From: Kordiimonas lipolytica
Lineage (GTDB): Bacteria; Pseudomonadota; Alphaproteobacteria; Sphingomonadales; Kordiimonadaceae
Direction of reading: 5' to 3'
NCBI RefSeq assembly: GCF_001550065.1
Contig: NZ_LRUB01000035.1
Location: 186,001 to 250,000, forward strand
DNA: 64,000 bases
In this document: positions 20,005-27,920 of the stretch, piece after piece
Layout: every line of letters starts with the position of its first letter
Numbering within the stretch: the stretch's first letter is position 1
Notes under the pieces: model-generated
What the model was told of the DNA's origin: nothing
The model's database searches: none
What the model saw: the letters and a program-made list of their open reading frames with translations, nothing else
Position numbers and translations under genes: made by a program

Positions 20005-21861
20005 TCAATCACGGAAATGATCGTAAATTTGCTGGGCCATGGCTTTGGAAATGCCGTCCACGCCTTCAAGATCGCGCACATCCGCATCGGCAACAGCCTT
20101 TGCGGAGCCAAAGTGATGGAGCAGGGCTTTCTTGCGCTTTGGACCAATGCCGGGAACGCCGTCCAGCGGCGATTTCCTGATGTCGCCCGAGCGGCGCGCC
20201 CGGTGGCTGCCGATGGCAAACCGGTGGGCCTCGTCCCTGAGGCGCTGCAGGTAATAGAGCACAGCGTCATTTTCCGGCAGCATGAAAGTGTCGCGCCCGG
20301 GCATATGAAACTGTTCGCGGCCCGCGTTTCTGTCTGGCCCCTTTGAGATGGCGACGACACATACATCTTCGGATACGCCAAGGTCATCCAGCACTTCCAT
20401 GACGGAAGACAGTTGCCCCTTGCCGCCGTCGATCAGCAACACATCGGGCCAGTGGCCCCGGCCTTTGTCTGCATCTTCCTTCAACAGTCTTTTGAACCGG
20501 CGGCGCATGACTTCGCGCATCATGGCGAAGTCATCACCGGGCGCCGTTTCATCCGACTTGATGTTGAACTTGCGGTAGCTGTTCTTCATGAAGCCGTCAG
20601 GACCGGCCACGATCATGCCGCCAAGCGCGTTGGTGCCCTGAATGTGGCTGTTGTCATAGACCTCGATCCGCTCTGGCGGGTCATCAAGGCCGAAAAGGTC
20701 GGCAACGCCCTGAAGCAGTTTGGCCTGGCTGGCTGTTTCCGCCATGCGGCGTTCAAGGGCCTCGCGGGCGTTGCGACGGGCCTCACCCATCACTTCAGCC
20801 TTTTTGCCCCTGGCTGGTACCGAGATCGCGACTTTGCGTTCCATGCGCTCCGACAAGGCCTCTGAAAGCAGTTGCTGGTCGGGAATCTCATGCGACAGCA
20901 AAATCAGCCTCGGTGCAGGCTTGTTGTCATAGAACTGGGCAAGGAAGGCCGCCAGAACATCTTCGACGCCTTCGCTTTTGTCGTGCTTGGGGAAATAGGC
21001 CCGGTGGCCCCAGTTCTGCCCCGCGCGGAAGAAGAATACCTGGATGCCCACGGCGCCGGCGACTTCTTCGGCCGCGATCACATCGGCCTCGTCGACCATG
21101 GCGTTCACCATGGCCTGGTGGCTCTGGATGTGGGTAAGGGCATTGAGGCGGTCCCGGTAGACGGCGGCAACCTCGAATTCGAGCGCGTCACTGGCTTCCT
21201 GCATCGCAGAGGCGAATTTCTTCTGGATGCCGGATGTGCGGCCTTCCAGGAAAGCGCGCGTTTCCGAGACCATATCGTCATATTCCGCGTGGCTGACTTT
21301 GCCCACGCAGGGGCCTGAGCAGCGCTTGATCTGATAAAGCAGGCACACGCGTGTCCGGCTTTCAAGCGTCACGTCCGAGCAGGAACGCAGCTGGAATACC
21401 TTCTGCAATGTATTCAGCGTACGGTTTACCGCCGAGACACTGGCAAAGGGGCCAAAATACAGCCCTTTGTGTTTTCGCGCGCCGCGGTGCTTTGTGATCT
21501 GTGGCCATTCGTGGTCCTGACGCATCAGGATATAGGGGAATGACTTGTCGTCCTTCAGGAGCACATTGAACGGGGGCTTGAAGCGCTTGATCAATGATGC
21601 TTCAAGCAAAAGGGCTTCGGCTTCTGTCCGTGTGGTGACAAACACCATGGACTTTGTTGCAGCCACCATGCGCATCAGGCGAACCGTCAGGCGGTTTTCC
21701 TGCGTGTAGCTGGTGACGCGCTTCTTGATGTTTTTCGCCTTGCCAACATAAAGAACATCCCCGTGGGCATTCAGCATTCGGTACACGCCCGGGGCGGTAG
21801 GGGCCGTCCTCAAGTGTTCCTTGATGGTGTTGATGCCTATTTGCAGCGCTGTCTCAACCAC
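20005..21861 (-). CDS. uvrC: Excinuclease ABC subunit C
   Basis: UvrC makes both incisions in nucleotide excision repair. Domains in order: GIY-YIG nuclease (PGVYRML and [14 protein letters not shown], about residues 25-100), a cysteine-containing middle part, the UVR motif, the RNase H-like nuclease domain ([27 protein letters not shown]), and C-terminal helix-hairpin-helix units ([20 protein letters not shown]). The 618-residue length is normal. The start is GTG at 21861 with AAAGGA upstream. Confidence 0.96.
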   Translation of the reverse strand: MVETALQIGINTIKEHLRTAPTAPGVYRMLNAHGDVLYVGKAKNIKKRVTSYTQENRLTVRLMRMVAATKSMVFVTTRTEAEALLLEASLIKRFKPPFNVLLKDDKSFPYILMRQDHEWPQITKHRGARKHKGLYFGPFASVSAVNRTLNTLQKVFQLRSCSDVTLESRTRVCLLYQIKRCSGPCVGKVSHAEYDDMVSETRAFLEGRTSGIQKKFASAMQEASDALEFEVAAVYRDRLNALTHIQSHQAMVNAMVDEADVIAAEEVAGAVGIQVFFFRAGQNWGHRAYFPKHDKSEGVEDVLAAFLAQFYDNKPAPRLILLSHEIPDQQLLSEALSERMERKVAISVPARGKKAEVMGEARRNAREALERRMAETASQAKLLQGVADLFGLDDPPERIEVYDNSHIQGTNALGGMIVAGPDGFMKNSYRKFNIKSDETAPGDDFAMMREVMRRRFKRLLKEDADKGRGHWPDVLLIDGGKGQLSSVMEVLDDLGVSEDVCVVAISKGPDRNAGREQFHMPGRDTFMLPENDAVLYYLQRLRDEAHRFAIGSHRARRSGDIRKSPLDGVPGIGPKRKKALLHHFGSAKAVADADVRDLEGVDGISKAMAQQIYDHFRD

Positions 21862-22237
21862 GAAAAAAGTGATCCTTTATGTTCGTCATATGGACTTGTG
21901 CCGGAATGAGGCAGCAGAATCAATGACATGATTTTGTCATTTTGATTCGTCAAAAAGATTTCCACTGAACCTGTGGATAAGTTTGTGGGAAAAACCCAAG
22001 ATGCAAGTGCAACATCGCTGTAACACTAGGTTTTATCCTTTTTGCCTAATTTTTGGGCAAAAAAGCTAAGTCATTGATTTATAAAGAACTAGGGTCAGTC
22101 AACCACTTAATTTTTACCATAACAATTTTGTATTGTTGTCTGATGATAGGCGTTATGGCAGCCGTTGATTCGGTGTGCAAAACTCACGCCGTTATCCCGC
22201 TCGCGTCAGGTGAAAAAGTTCAATTGTTACTAATTGG
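21862..22237. other. AT-rich intergenic region with a perfect DnaA box
   Basis: No convincing gene lies here. TGTGGATAA at 21972-21980 is the exact complement of the DnaA box TTATCCACA, and a related TTTGTGGGA follows at 21982-21990. A hairpin-like repeat (TTTTTGCC and GGCAAAAA) lies near 22040-22064 and could end folB transcripts. Three GANTC sites are present. The region must also contain the uvrC promoter. One possible 62-codon frame (22053-22241, TTG start) is not supported by a ribosome site or recognisable sequence. Confidence 0.5.
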
Positions 22238-22663
22238 TTAAGGCCGTTTGTGGCGTTCTATTTCAACGCCGACGCTGGCCGCGCCTTCGACGGCTTCCAG
22301 CTTTTCCACCTTTACCCGGGCGGCAATGACCTGGTCATCTTCCAAGGCCATCTCAGCAATTTTCTCTGCCAAGGTTTCAACCAGGTTGATATGGCCGGTT
22401 TTGATGATGGCCTGAATCTTGGTTACGATGTCGTTGTAGCAAACAACATTCACCAGTTGGTCTTCATGGTGTTCGACTGTTTCGGCTACCGATAGGTCTA
22501 CGTTGATGCGAACAGCCTGACGGGTATCTTTCTCATGTTCCCAGACGCCGATCTCGGCTTGGGTAACATAATCGCGGACAAAAACATGGCGAACCGAGCG
22601 GGCCGCATCTGCAAAAGGCAGGTGCAGGATGTTTGCTCTTACCAGTGCGTCATCGTGCGACAT
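22238..22663 (-). CDS. folB: Dihydroneopterin aldolase
   Basis: FolB cleaves dihydroneopterin to 6-hydroxymethyl-dihydropterin in folate synthesis. The 141-residue protein has VFVRDYVTQAEIGVWEHEK, VCYNDIVTKIQAI and NLVETLAEKIAEM, the core motifs of the family; a tail of charged residues follows. It lies three bases downstream of an SDR gene of pteridine-reductase type, which supports the role. Confidence 0.93.
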   Translation of the reverse strand: MSHDDALVRANILHLPFADAARSVRHVFVRDYVTQAEIGVWEHEKDTRQAVRINVDLSVAETVEHHEDQLVNVVCYNDIVTKIQAIIKTGHINLVETLAEKIAEMALEDDQVIAARVKVEKLEAVEGAASVGVEIERHKRP

Positions 22664-22666
22664 TAC

Positions 22667-23425
22667 TCAGTCCTCCAGAATGTCCGGGGTACGCCAGGCC
22701 AAGTGCTGACCACCGTCCAAAGCCAGCATTTGCCCTGTAATCGACGGACTCTCAAGTAGAAAACGTACAGCCGCACAAATTTCTTCAAGGTCTGGCCCGT
22801 GCCCAAGAATCGTACTGGCGGCTTCTTGTTCAAATATTTCAGAGGTTTGGCGTGTGTTTTTGAGCGTCGGGCCGGGCCCGATTGCATTTACCCGAATGTT
22901 GGGCGCAAAGGCCTGCGCCATGGTCCGTGTGAGGGTCCAGAGGCCGGTTTTTGATGCGGTATAGGAAAAATATTGGGGATTCAGCTTCAGGACGCGCTGG
23001 TCGATCATATTGATGATCGTGCCCCTGGCACCTTCCGGAAGCCGTTCGGCAAAGGCCTGGGCCAACATGGCAGGGGCCCGCAGGTTCACGGCCTGATGGG
23101 CATCCCAGCTGTCCACGCTGAAAGTCTGGGCATCGTCTTTTTCAAACAGAGACGCGTTGTTGACAAGCAGCGTAAGAGGCTTGCCGAGGGCTTCTTCCGC
23201 TGCTGCAACAAGCCCGGCAGTATCTTCAGCATTCGTAAGGTCAGCCTGCACCGCAACAGCCCTGCCGTCATAGGCCTCGATATTGGCGACAACGTCTTCG
23301 GCTTCTTCCTCTGATCCGTGATAATGCACGGCGACGTCATAGCCGTAGGCTGCCAGGTCCATAGCGATGGCCCTGCCAATGCGGCGGCTGGCTCCGGTTA
23401 CCAGTGCTGTCCGCGGCGCGCGCAT
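22667..23425 (-). CDS. SDR oxidoreductase, pteridine-reductase/FolM-like
   Basis: A 252-residue short-chain dehydrogenase. The cofactor loop reads TGASRRIGRAIA, with Arg where classical SDRs have the second Gly; this TGxxxRxG form marks pteridine reductases and FolM. LVNNAS, the catalytic Y-x3-K in YFSYTASKTG and a C-terminal LDGGQHL are present. Being next to folB, it probably reduces a dihydropterin or dihydrofolate species with NADPH; the exact substrate is inferred. It overlaps the antiporter stop by ATGA. Confidence 0.82.
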   Translation of the reverse strand: MRAPRTALVTGASRRIGRAIAMDLAAYGYDVAVHYHGSEEEAEDVVANIEAYDGRAVAVQADLTNAEDTAGLVAAAEEALGKPLTLLVNNASLFEKDDAQTFSVDSWDAHQAVNLRAPAMLAQAFAERLPEGARGTIINMIDQRVLKLNPQYFSYTASKTGLWTLTRTMAQAFAPNIRVNAIGPGPTLKNTRQTSEIFEQEAASTILGHGPDLEEICAAVRFLLESPSITGQMLALDGGQHLAWRTPDILED

Positions 23426-24405
23426 CAGAGCGTCATCCCCATGGCGCTGGCGCTTTCAGCAGACTGCGCCAGATAGACGATATAGGCGATATAAAGCAGC
23501 ACCATAATGGCGCCGGCCTTTTTGCCAACGTGACTGCGCGCCCGGGTAAAGGGTACCAGCAGAAGCGACGCCCCAAGCATGACCCACAGGTCAACCTGCA
23601 GGAAGCTGTCTGGCACAGGGATCGTGCCCACCATTGAGGCTACGCCTACAATGGACAGCAGGTTGAATATATTGGAGCCGATTACGTTACCCACGGCAAC
23701 GTCGCAGTGGCCGCGTACCGCAGCCACCAGTGCCGTGATCAGTTCCGGAAGGCTTGTGCCAAGAGCAACCAATGTCAGGCCGATGACGGCTTCTGAAACG
23801 CCAAATTCGCGGGCGATTACAACAGCACCTTCAACCAACATATCAGCGCCAAAGATCAGGCCGACGAGACCCCCCACAACCATGATCGTGGCCAAGCGGT
23901 AGCTGTCAGGTTTGTGCTGAAGCTCTTCCATCTCCTCAAGCTCTTTCGCGGCTTCGATCGGGCATGCTTTGCGGCGAGCAATGGAATAGCCGATAAACAG
24001 AGTAAGGAAGGCCAGCAGGATAAGGCCCTGCTGCCAGGCAAAAGATCCGCTGAAGGCCATAGCCATAAAGAGCACAGTGGAAACCAGCATGAATATAAGG
24101 TTGCGGCCGAGGCGCGGCGCAGAGCAAACCATTGGCGCGATCATGGCTGGAAGGCCCACCACCAGCAGCACGTTGGCGATATTGGACCCAACAACATTAC
24201 CCAGCGCAAGGGCGGGTACATTGTTCAAAACTGCGTCCACACCAACGACAAGTTCAGGTGCGGATGTTCCAAAGGCGACAATGGTCAGGCCGATGATCAG
24301 CTTGGAAACGCCAGCACGGCGCGCAAGCGAAACGGATCCACGAACGAGATAGTCGCCGGCAACTACCAACAATACCAATCCGGCAACAACTTGAATGTAA
24401 GCCAT
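23425..24405 (-). CDS. Calcium/sodium antiporter (YrbG family)
   Basis: A polytopic protein of about 326 residues with the two inverted alpha repeats of the Ca2+/cation antiporter family: GLTIVAFGTSAPELVVG with GNVVGSNIANVLLVVG in the first half and GLTLVALGTSLPELITA with GNVIGSNIFNLLSIVG in the second. These carry the ion-binding Glu and Ser/Asn residues. A cytoplasmic acidic loop (EAAKELEEMEEL) separates the halves. I use the ATG at 24405, preceded by AAAGGA; a longer version lacks a ribosome site. Ion specificity is inferred from the family. Confidence 0.9.
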   Translation of the reverse strand: MAYIQVVAGLVLLVVAGDYLVRGSVSLARRAGVSKLIIGLTIVAFGTSAPELVVGVDAVLNNVPALALGNVVGSNIANVLLVVGLPAMIAPMVCSAPRLGRNLIFMLVSTVLFMAMAFSGSFAWQQGLILLAFLTLFIGYSIARRKACPIEAAKELEEMEELQHKPDSYRLATIMVVGGLVGLIFGADMLVEGAVVIAREFGVSEAVIGLTLVALGTSLPELITALVAAVRGHCDVAVGNVIGSNIFNLLSIVGVASMVGTIPVPDSFLQVDLWVMLGASLLLVPFTRARSHVGKKAGAIMVLLYIAYIVYLAQSAESASAMGMTL

Positions 24406-24484
24406 ACGGTGATCGAATCCTTTTTTACTCGGCCCCAAACACGCCGTTTCGGCTTATATAGGGATTCATTTCCGCAAAAGAAAG

Positions 24485-25420
24485 TCAGTAACCGAGATTT
24501 GTATCCAGCAAATTCTCCGGGCTCTCGCCGTTTTCGATCCGTTTAATGTTCCTGAGCACATATTCCGCAGCCGTGTCAGGGCGGGTGATGGCCGCACTGT
24601 GCGGCGTGATGATGACTGTGTCATAGCCCCAAAGGGGGTGATCCTTCGGCAGTGGTTCTTCTGGGAACACGTCAAGGGATGCACCCGCGATATAGCCGCT
24701 GTCGAGTAAGGCCATCAGGTCGTCCAGCACAATCAGGCTGCCGCGGCCGGCGTTGATGACGCTGGCACCTTCCGGTAGGCGCGACAGACGGTCGAAATCC
24801 AGCAGGCCTTCGGTTTCCTTGGTGGAAGGCAACAGCCCCACCACTATGTCTGTGCGTGCAAGGAAATCATCCAGTTGTTCCATGCCGGTGAAATGGGCCA
24901 CCAGGTCGTCATCCTTGGGGCTTCGGGACCAGGCGGCGATATTGTAGCCAAGCGGCTTCAAGGCCTGCGCCGCACGCTGCCCGAGCGCGCCATAGCCCAG
25001 AATGCCAACCCGCACATCCTTGGCGGCAAGGGAGAACACGCGCTTCCACTGGTTCTTGCGCTGGGCGGCCAGAAGCTGGGGCGTCTGGCGGTGGTGCATC
25101 AGTACATTCATCAATATATATTCAGCCATGCCTTCCTTGAGGCCTTCGTCGCCCATGCGGATGATGGGCACGTCCTTTGGCAGGTCTGGGTCACGCGTCA
25201 GGTGATCAACCCCCGCGCCGAGGGAGAAGATCGCCTTGATGTTGGGGTAGCGCGCCAGAAGGCCGGGTTCCGGCTCCCACACGAAAGCGTAGGCGTCACC
25301 GTCCTCTGGACTGCCCCAGTCCGGGTTGCCGAGGAATTCGACCTTGGGGTCGATGGCGTGGATGCACTGGCGCCAGATATCGTGCGGATAATCGGCCAGG
25401 TAAAACAGAATGCGGGTCAT
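24485..25420 (-). CDS. GhrA-like glyoxylate/hydroxypyruvate reductase
   Basis: A 311-residue D-2-hydroxyacid dehydrogenase. The NAD(P)-binding loop is GILGYGALGQRAAQAL, with VINAGRGSLI (catalytic Arg region), SLDVFPEEPLP and ITPHSAA (catalytic His). The N-terminus (ILFYLADYPHDIW) and FSLGAGVDHL match the GhrA subgroup, which reduces glyoxylate and hydroxypyruvate; the real substrate is not proven. A GGGAG ribosome site precedes the ATG. Confidence 0.85.
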   Translation of the reverse strand: MTRILFYLADYPHDIWRQCIHAIDPKVEFLGNPDWGSPEDGDAYAFVWEPEPGLLARYPNIKAIFSLGAGVDHLTRDPDLPKDVPIIRMGDEGLKEGMAEYILMNVLMHHRQTPQLLAAQRKNQWKRVFSLAAKDVRVGILGYGALGQRAAQALKPLGYNIAAWSRSPKDDDLVAHFTGMEQLDDFLARTDIVVGLLPSTKETEGLLDFDRLSRLPEGASVINAGRGSLIVLDDLMALLDSGYIAGASLDVFPEEPLPKDHPLWGYDTVIITPHSAAITRPDTAAEYVLRNIKRIENGESPENLLDTNLGY

Positions 25421-25436
25421 GGGGCGTGTCTCCCTT

Positions 25437-26138
25437 TTACTTAACTTTTGTCGCTAGCGTGTCGTGGTGGCCCACAATCAGCTCCCGCAGGTGGAAGCTG
25501 ATGTCCGCCCGGTTCTTGAAGCCTGCTTCCACGGCGGCTTGCTCAAACGCTTCTGTGGGCAGGTCTGGGCTTTCCGCGAATGTCTTCAGGCTTTCATGAA
25601 AGCCAATTGTGAAGGCATCCACGTCTGATCCCATCGTCACCGTGAAGATGACATTGGTCACTTGCCCCGTTTTGGCAAGATATTCATTTTCCCGACGGCG
25701 TTGGCTCAGGAGCGCATCGTGCTTGCCCGCTGCCGCATTGAACATTTCAATATGGTAAAGGCCGGTACCGCTGTTCATCGCTTGAATCTTGCTCCAGGGC
25801 GTTTCAGACGTGGCTAGGAAACGAAGCTCATAATCCACCAAAAGGCGGGTTGATGCCCTGAGGAGAGTAGACCACAAAGATTTGAACTTGGCGCATTTTT
25901 CGCTGGTGCAGCTATCCCCATAGGGGGCCAGCAACATCAGGTCCCACTGGTCTCCTTGGCTATGTCGCATAATTATGGGGCGAGTGCCTTCAACCTCATC
26001 CCAATCGGTTTCTTTGATTTGCTTTAAAAGTTCAGGAAGCTTGCCCGGTGCCGCCCGGTACTGCGTTACCAGATAGTCGTCTGCGGCTGCTGCCACGCCG
26101 TTTAGTGCAATTAGGCAAGCCATTATAATGGTGCGCAC
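25437..26138 (-). CDS. Secreted protein of unknown function
   Basis: I do not recognise this 233-residue protein. It starts at GTG 26138 after a clear GGGGGAG site and has a signal peptide (MRTIIMACLIALNGVAAAA). The mature part begins DDYLVTQYRAAPGKLPELLKQ, in the manner of small ferredoxin-like NIPSNAP/ABM folds, and a similar pattern (LYHIEMFNAAAGKHDALLSQ) appears near the middle, so it could be a duplicated dimeric alpha-beta barrel. That is inference from pattern only. Two cysteines (CTSEKC) lie close together. It ends 16 bases before the reductase gene. Confidence 0.7.
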   Translation of the reverse strand: MRTIIMACLIALNGVAAAADDYLVTQYRAAPGKLPELLKQIKETDWDEVEGTRPIIMRHSQGDQWDLMLLAPYGDSCTSEKCAKFKSLWSTLLRASTRLLVDYELRFLATSETPWSKIQAMNSGTGLYHIEMFNAAAGKHDALLSQRRRENEYLAKTGQVTNVIFTVTMGSDVDAFTIGFHESLKTFAESPDLPTEAFEQAAVEAGFKNRADISFHLRELIVGHHDTLATKVK

Positions 26139-26265
26139 GTTGCTCCCCCTTTATGGTTTTGATCTTATCTAGGTCATAATATTGAAAAGTCCGCTTGAAA
26201 AGCGCCCGGGAATCAACTATTTGTGCGCCCAAGCAAGGGTGCTGACGAAAAGTTGCGTGTTTTCC

Positions 26266-26294
26266 TTGCATTTTGAAGACGTGCACCTTATGTT
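26266..26294 (+). promoter_or_regulatory. Candidate rpmF promoter
   Basis: TTGCAT at 26266-26271 and TATGTT at 26289-26294 are separated by exactly 17 bases. The pair lies about 100 bases before rpmF in a gap between divergently oriented genes. The hexamers match the consensus only partly, so confidence is low. Confidence 0.35.
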
Positions 26295-26391
26295 GCGCGC
26301 CTCGAATCAAGGTGTTCACGGATTTCGTGGGCCCGAACGAACAGCCCGGCAGCGCCATATGTTGGCCCCGGCGAGTGAAAAGGTTAGAAAA

Positions 26392-26577
26392 ATGGCAGTT
26401 CCAAAGAGAAAAGTTACCCCGTCTCGCCGTGGTATGCGTCGTTCGCATGATGCCCTGAAGGCGGTTAACTACCAGGAAGACTCGCACACTGGTGAGTACA
26501 AGCTGCGTCACCACATCGACCTGAAGACAGGTATGTACCGTGGTAAGCAGATTCTGGAGCCTAAAGGCGACTTCTAA
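26392..26577 (+). CDS. rpmF: 50S ribosomal protein L32
   Basis: A 61-residue basic protein starting [20 protein letters not shown], the standard L32 N-terminus. The alphaproteobacterial form lacks zinc-binding cysteines, and so does this one; it ends with a short acidic stretch. The ATG at 26392 gives the normal length; an in-frame upstream extension to 26182 is not part of L32. It stands alone and is followed by a strong terminator; plsX, its neighbour in many bacteria, is not here. Confidence 0.95.
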   Translation: MAVPKRKVTPSRRGMRRSHDALKAVNYQEDSHTGEYKLRHHIDLKTGMYRGKQILEPKGDF

Positions 26578-26597
26578 GCCTTAGCTTCCTCCTGAAG

Positions 26598-26637
26598 AAA
26601 AAAGCCGGCCCCTCAGCATCTGAGCGGCCGGTTTTTC
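26598..26637. terminator. Bidirectional terminator between rpmF and the J-domain gene
   Basis: CCGGCC (26605-26610) pairs with GGCCGG (26626-26631), and inside this stem CTCAG pairs with CTGAG around a CAT loop. A-residues precede the left arm and a T-run follows the right arm, so it can terminate on both strands between the two convergent genes. Confidence 0.8.
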
Positions 26638-26669
26638 TTTGCCTTCAGACCGGATGCTTGGGGGCCGCC

Positions 26670-27920
26670 CTAACGCGTTCTGCCATAGTTCAGGACGAAC
26701 GAGAACGATAACAGGTCGTGCGGGTAACGACCGCCTGCGATCCAGCTGGTGATGATAAAGGGCCAGATAACAGCCGCGAAGTCAGAGACCGGTTCGCCCC
26801 ATAGATGATTTATCCACTGTAGCCACCAGATGCTGGCACCAAGCATCAGGGAACGCATCAGGGCCTGCCAGAAGTTCAGGGGCTGTAGGTCGAGCGTCAG
26901 TGCCTGAAGCCCCAGGATGCGCTTGCCGATGGTGGCCCGCCATTTGGACGCTTCGAAAAAGGGTGTCATAGCGAGATAGGCGATAAAGGCGATGTCCGCG
27001 TGTTTGATATGGGCCTCCAGCCCGTAGAGCTTCGCGAAGATAATCAGGGGAATCGACACAATCGCCAGGTCGATCGCCATCGCAACCAGGCGGTAGAATG
27101 GGTATACGGGCCCTGCCTGTGGGCGTTTCGGGTCACGTGGTTTGCGTTTGTGCAGCTTGCTGCCGCCCTTGACCCCGAACCCATCTGCCTTGGAATGCAG
27201 CGGTGCGGCGGGCAGGTCCTTGAGGAAAGCAATCTCGCTGTAGTCAAACCGGTTCAGAAGGTCATGAAAGCGGAAAGACCAGCCAAACTGGGTATTGAGG
27301 TAGGCAAGGATAGTGTCCCCCACCTTCAGGTGCCACTGGTCGCCCCGAAGCTTCATCTGGGTCGCCTGGTGTTTGATGATCAGGGCCAACAGCCTTTCAC
27401 CTACTTCAGCTCGGAAGGCTTCATCCAGCAGCAGGGGCTCTTTTTCTATGAAGCGCCATTTCTCGGGTATATGAATGTCTGGGTTCTTGGCAAGCAGTGC
27501 TTGTACCTTGTCCAACATCCTGGCGGCTGCGGCTTCATCGATGGCCTGAACTTCGTCAGCAGATGTTCCTGGCGCCGGGTGGCCTTCAATAGAGTCCATG
27601 CTGTCGGCGGCTGTTTCTACCCATACGTCAGCTGGTTTGGGCCCTTCGCCTCCTGCTTCATCAGGCGCCTCTTGGGGGGCTTCCTGCCCCTCCGGGGCTG
27701 CCATCATGTCAATGTCGTCAAAGGAAAGGACGGAAGCAGCGGGCACGGTCCTCCCGGTTTCAGCGAGTTTCAGCGCGCGCTTGTAGGCATCATGCAGCTG
27801 CTTGAAGGCCTCCGGGTGTTCGTCAGGGCGGGTTTCCTTCAGCTTCCGTGAGTAGGCTTTCTTGATGTCTCGCTTGTTTTCCGTGGGCTCAATGCCCAAA
27901 CGGGACCATGGGAAAGTCAT
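26670..27920 (-). CDS. J-like domain protein with C-terminal RDD membrane domain
   Basis: A 416-residue fusion. Residues 1-60 form a J-like domain (WSRLGIEPTENKRDIKKAYS...), but the invariant HPD loop reads R31-P32-D33. An acidic, Pro-rich linker (about 65-120) and a middle helical region follow. The last 150 residues are an RDD domain: RLVAMAIDLAIV, GKRILGLQAL and a final RYPHDLLSF, with about four membrane segments. Its stop lies at 26670 and its start overlaps the adjacent Hsp70 gene by four bases, so it is probably the membrane partner of that chaperone. Loss of the His normally abolishes Hsp70 stimulation, which makes the mechanism unclear. Confidence 0.8.
   Translation of the reverse strand: MTFPWSRLGIEPTENKRDIKKAYSRKLKETRPDEHPEAFKQLHDAYKRALKLAETGRTVPAASVLSFDDIDMMAAPEGQEAPQEAPDEAGGEGPKPADVWVETAADSMDSIEGHPAPGTSADEVQAIDEAAAARMLDKVQALLAKNPDIHIPEKWRFIEKEPLLLDEAFRAEVGERLLALIIKHQATQMKLRGDQWHLKVGDTILAYLNTQFGWSFRFHDLLNRFDYSEIAFLKDLPAAPLHSKADGFGVKGGSKLHKRKPRDPKRPQAGPVYPFYRLVAMAIDLAIVSIPLIIFAKLYGLEAHIKHADIAFIAYLAMTPFFEASKWRATIGKRILGLQALTLDLQPLNFWQALMRSLMLGASIWWLQWINHLWGEPVSDFAAVIWPFIITSWIAGGRYPHDLLSFSFVLNYGRTR

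Noticed and set aside
22053..22241. 62-codon frame with one hydrophobic segment in the uvrC-folB gap
   Set aside because: TTG start without ribosome site, overlapping the folB end; better seen as non-coding AT-rich DNA.
26182..26391. N-terminal extension of L32 in the same frame
   Set aside because: L32 begins at MAVPKRK; the extension covers the probable promoter.
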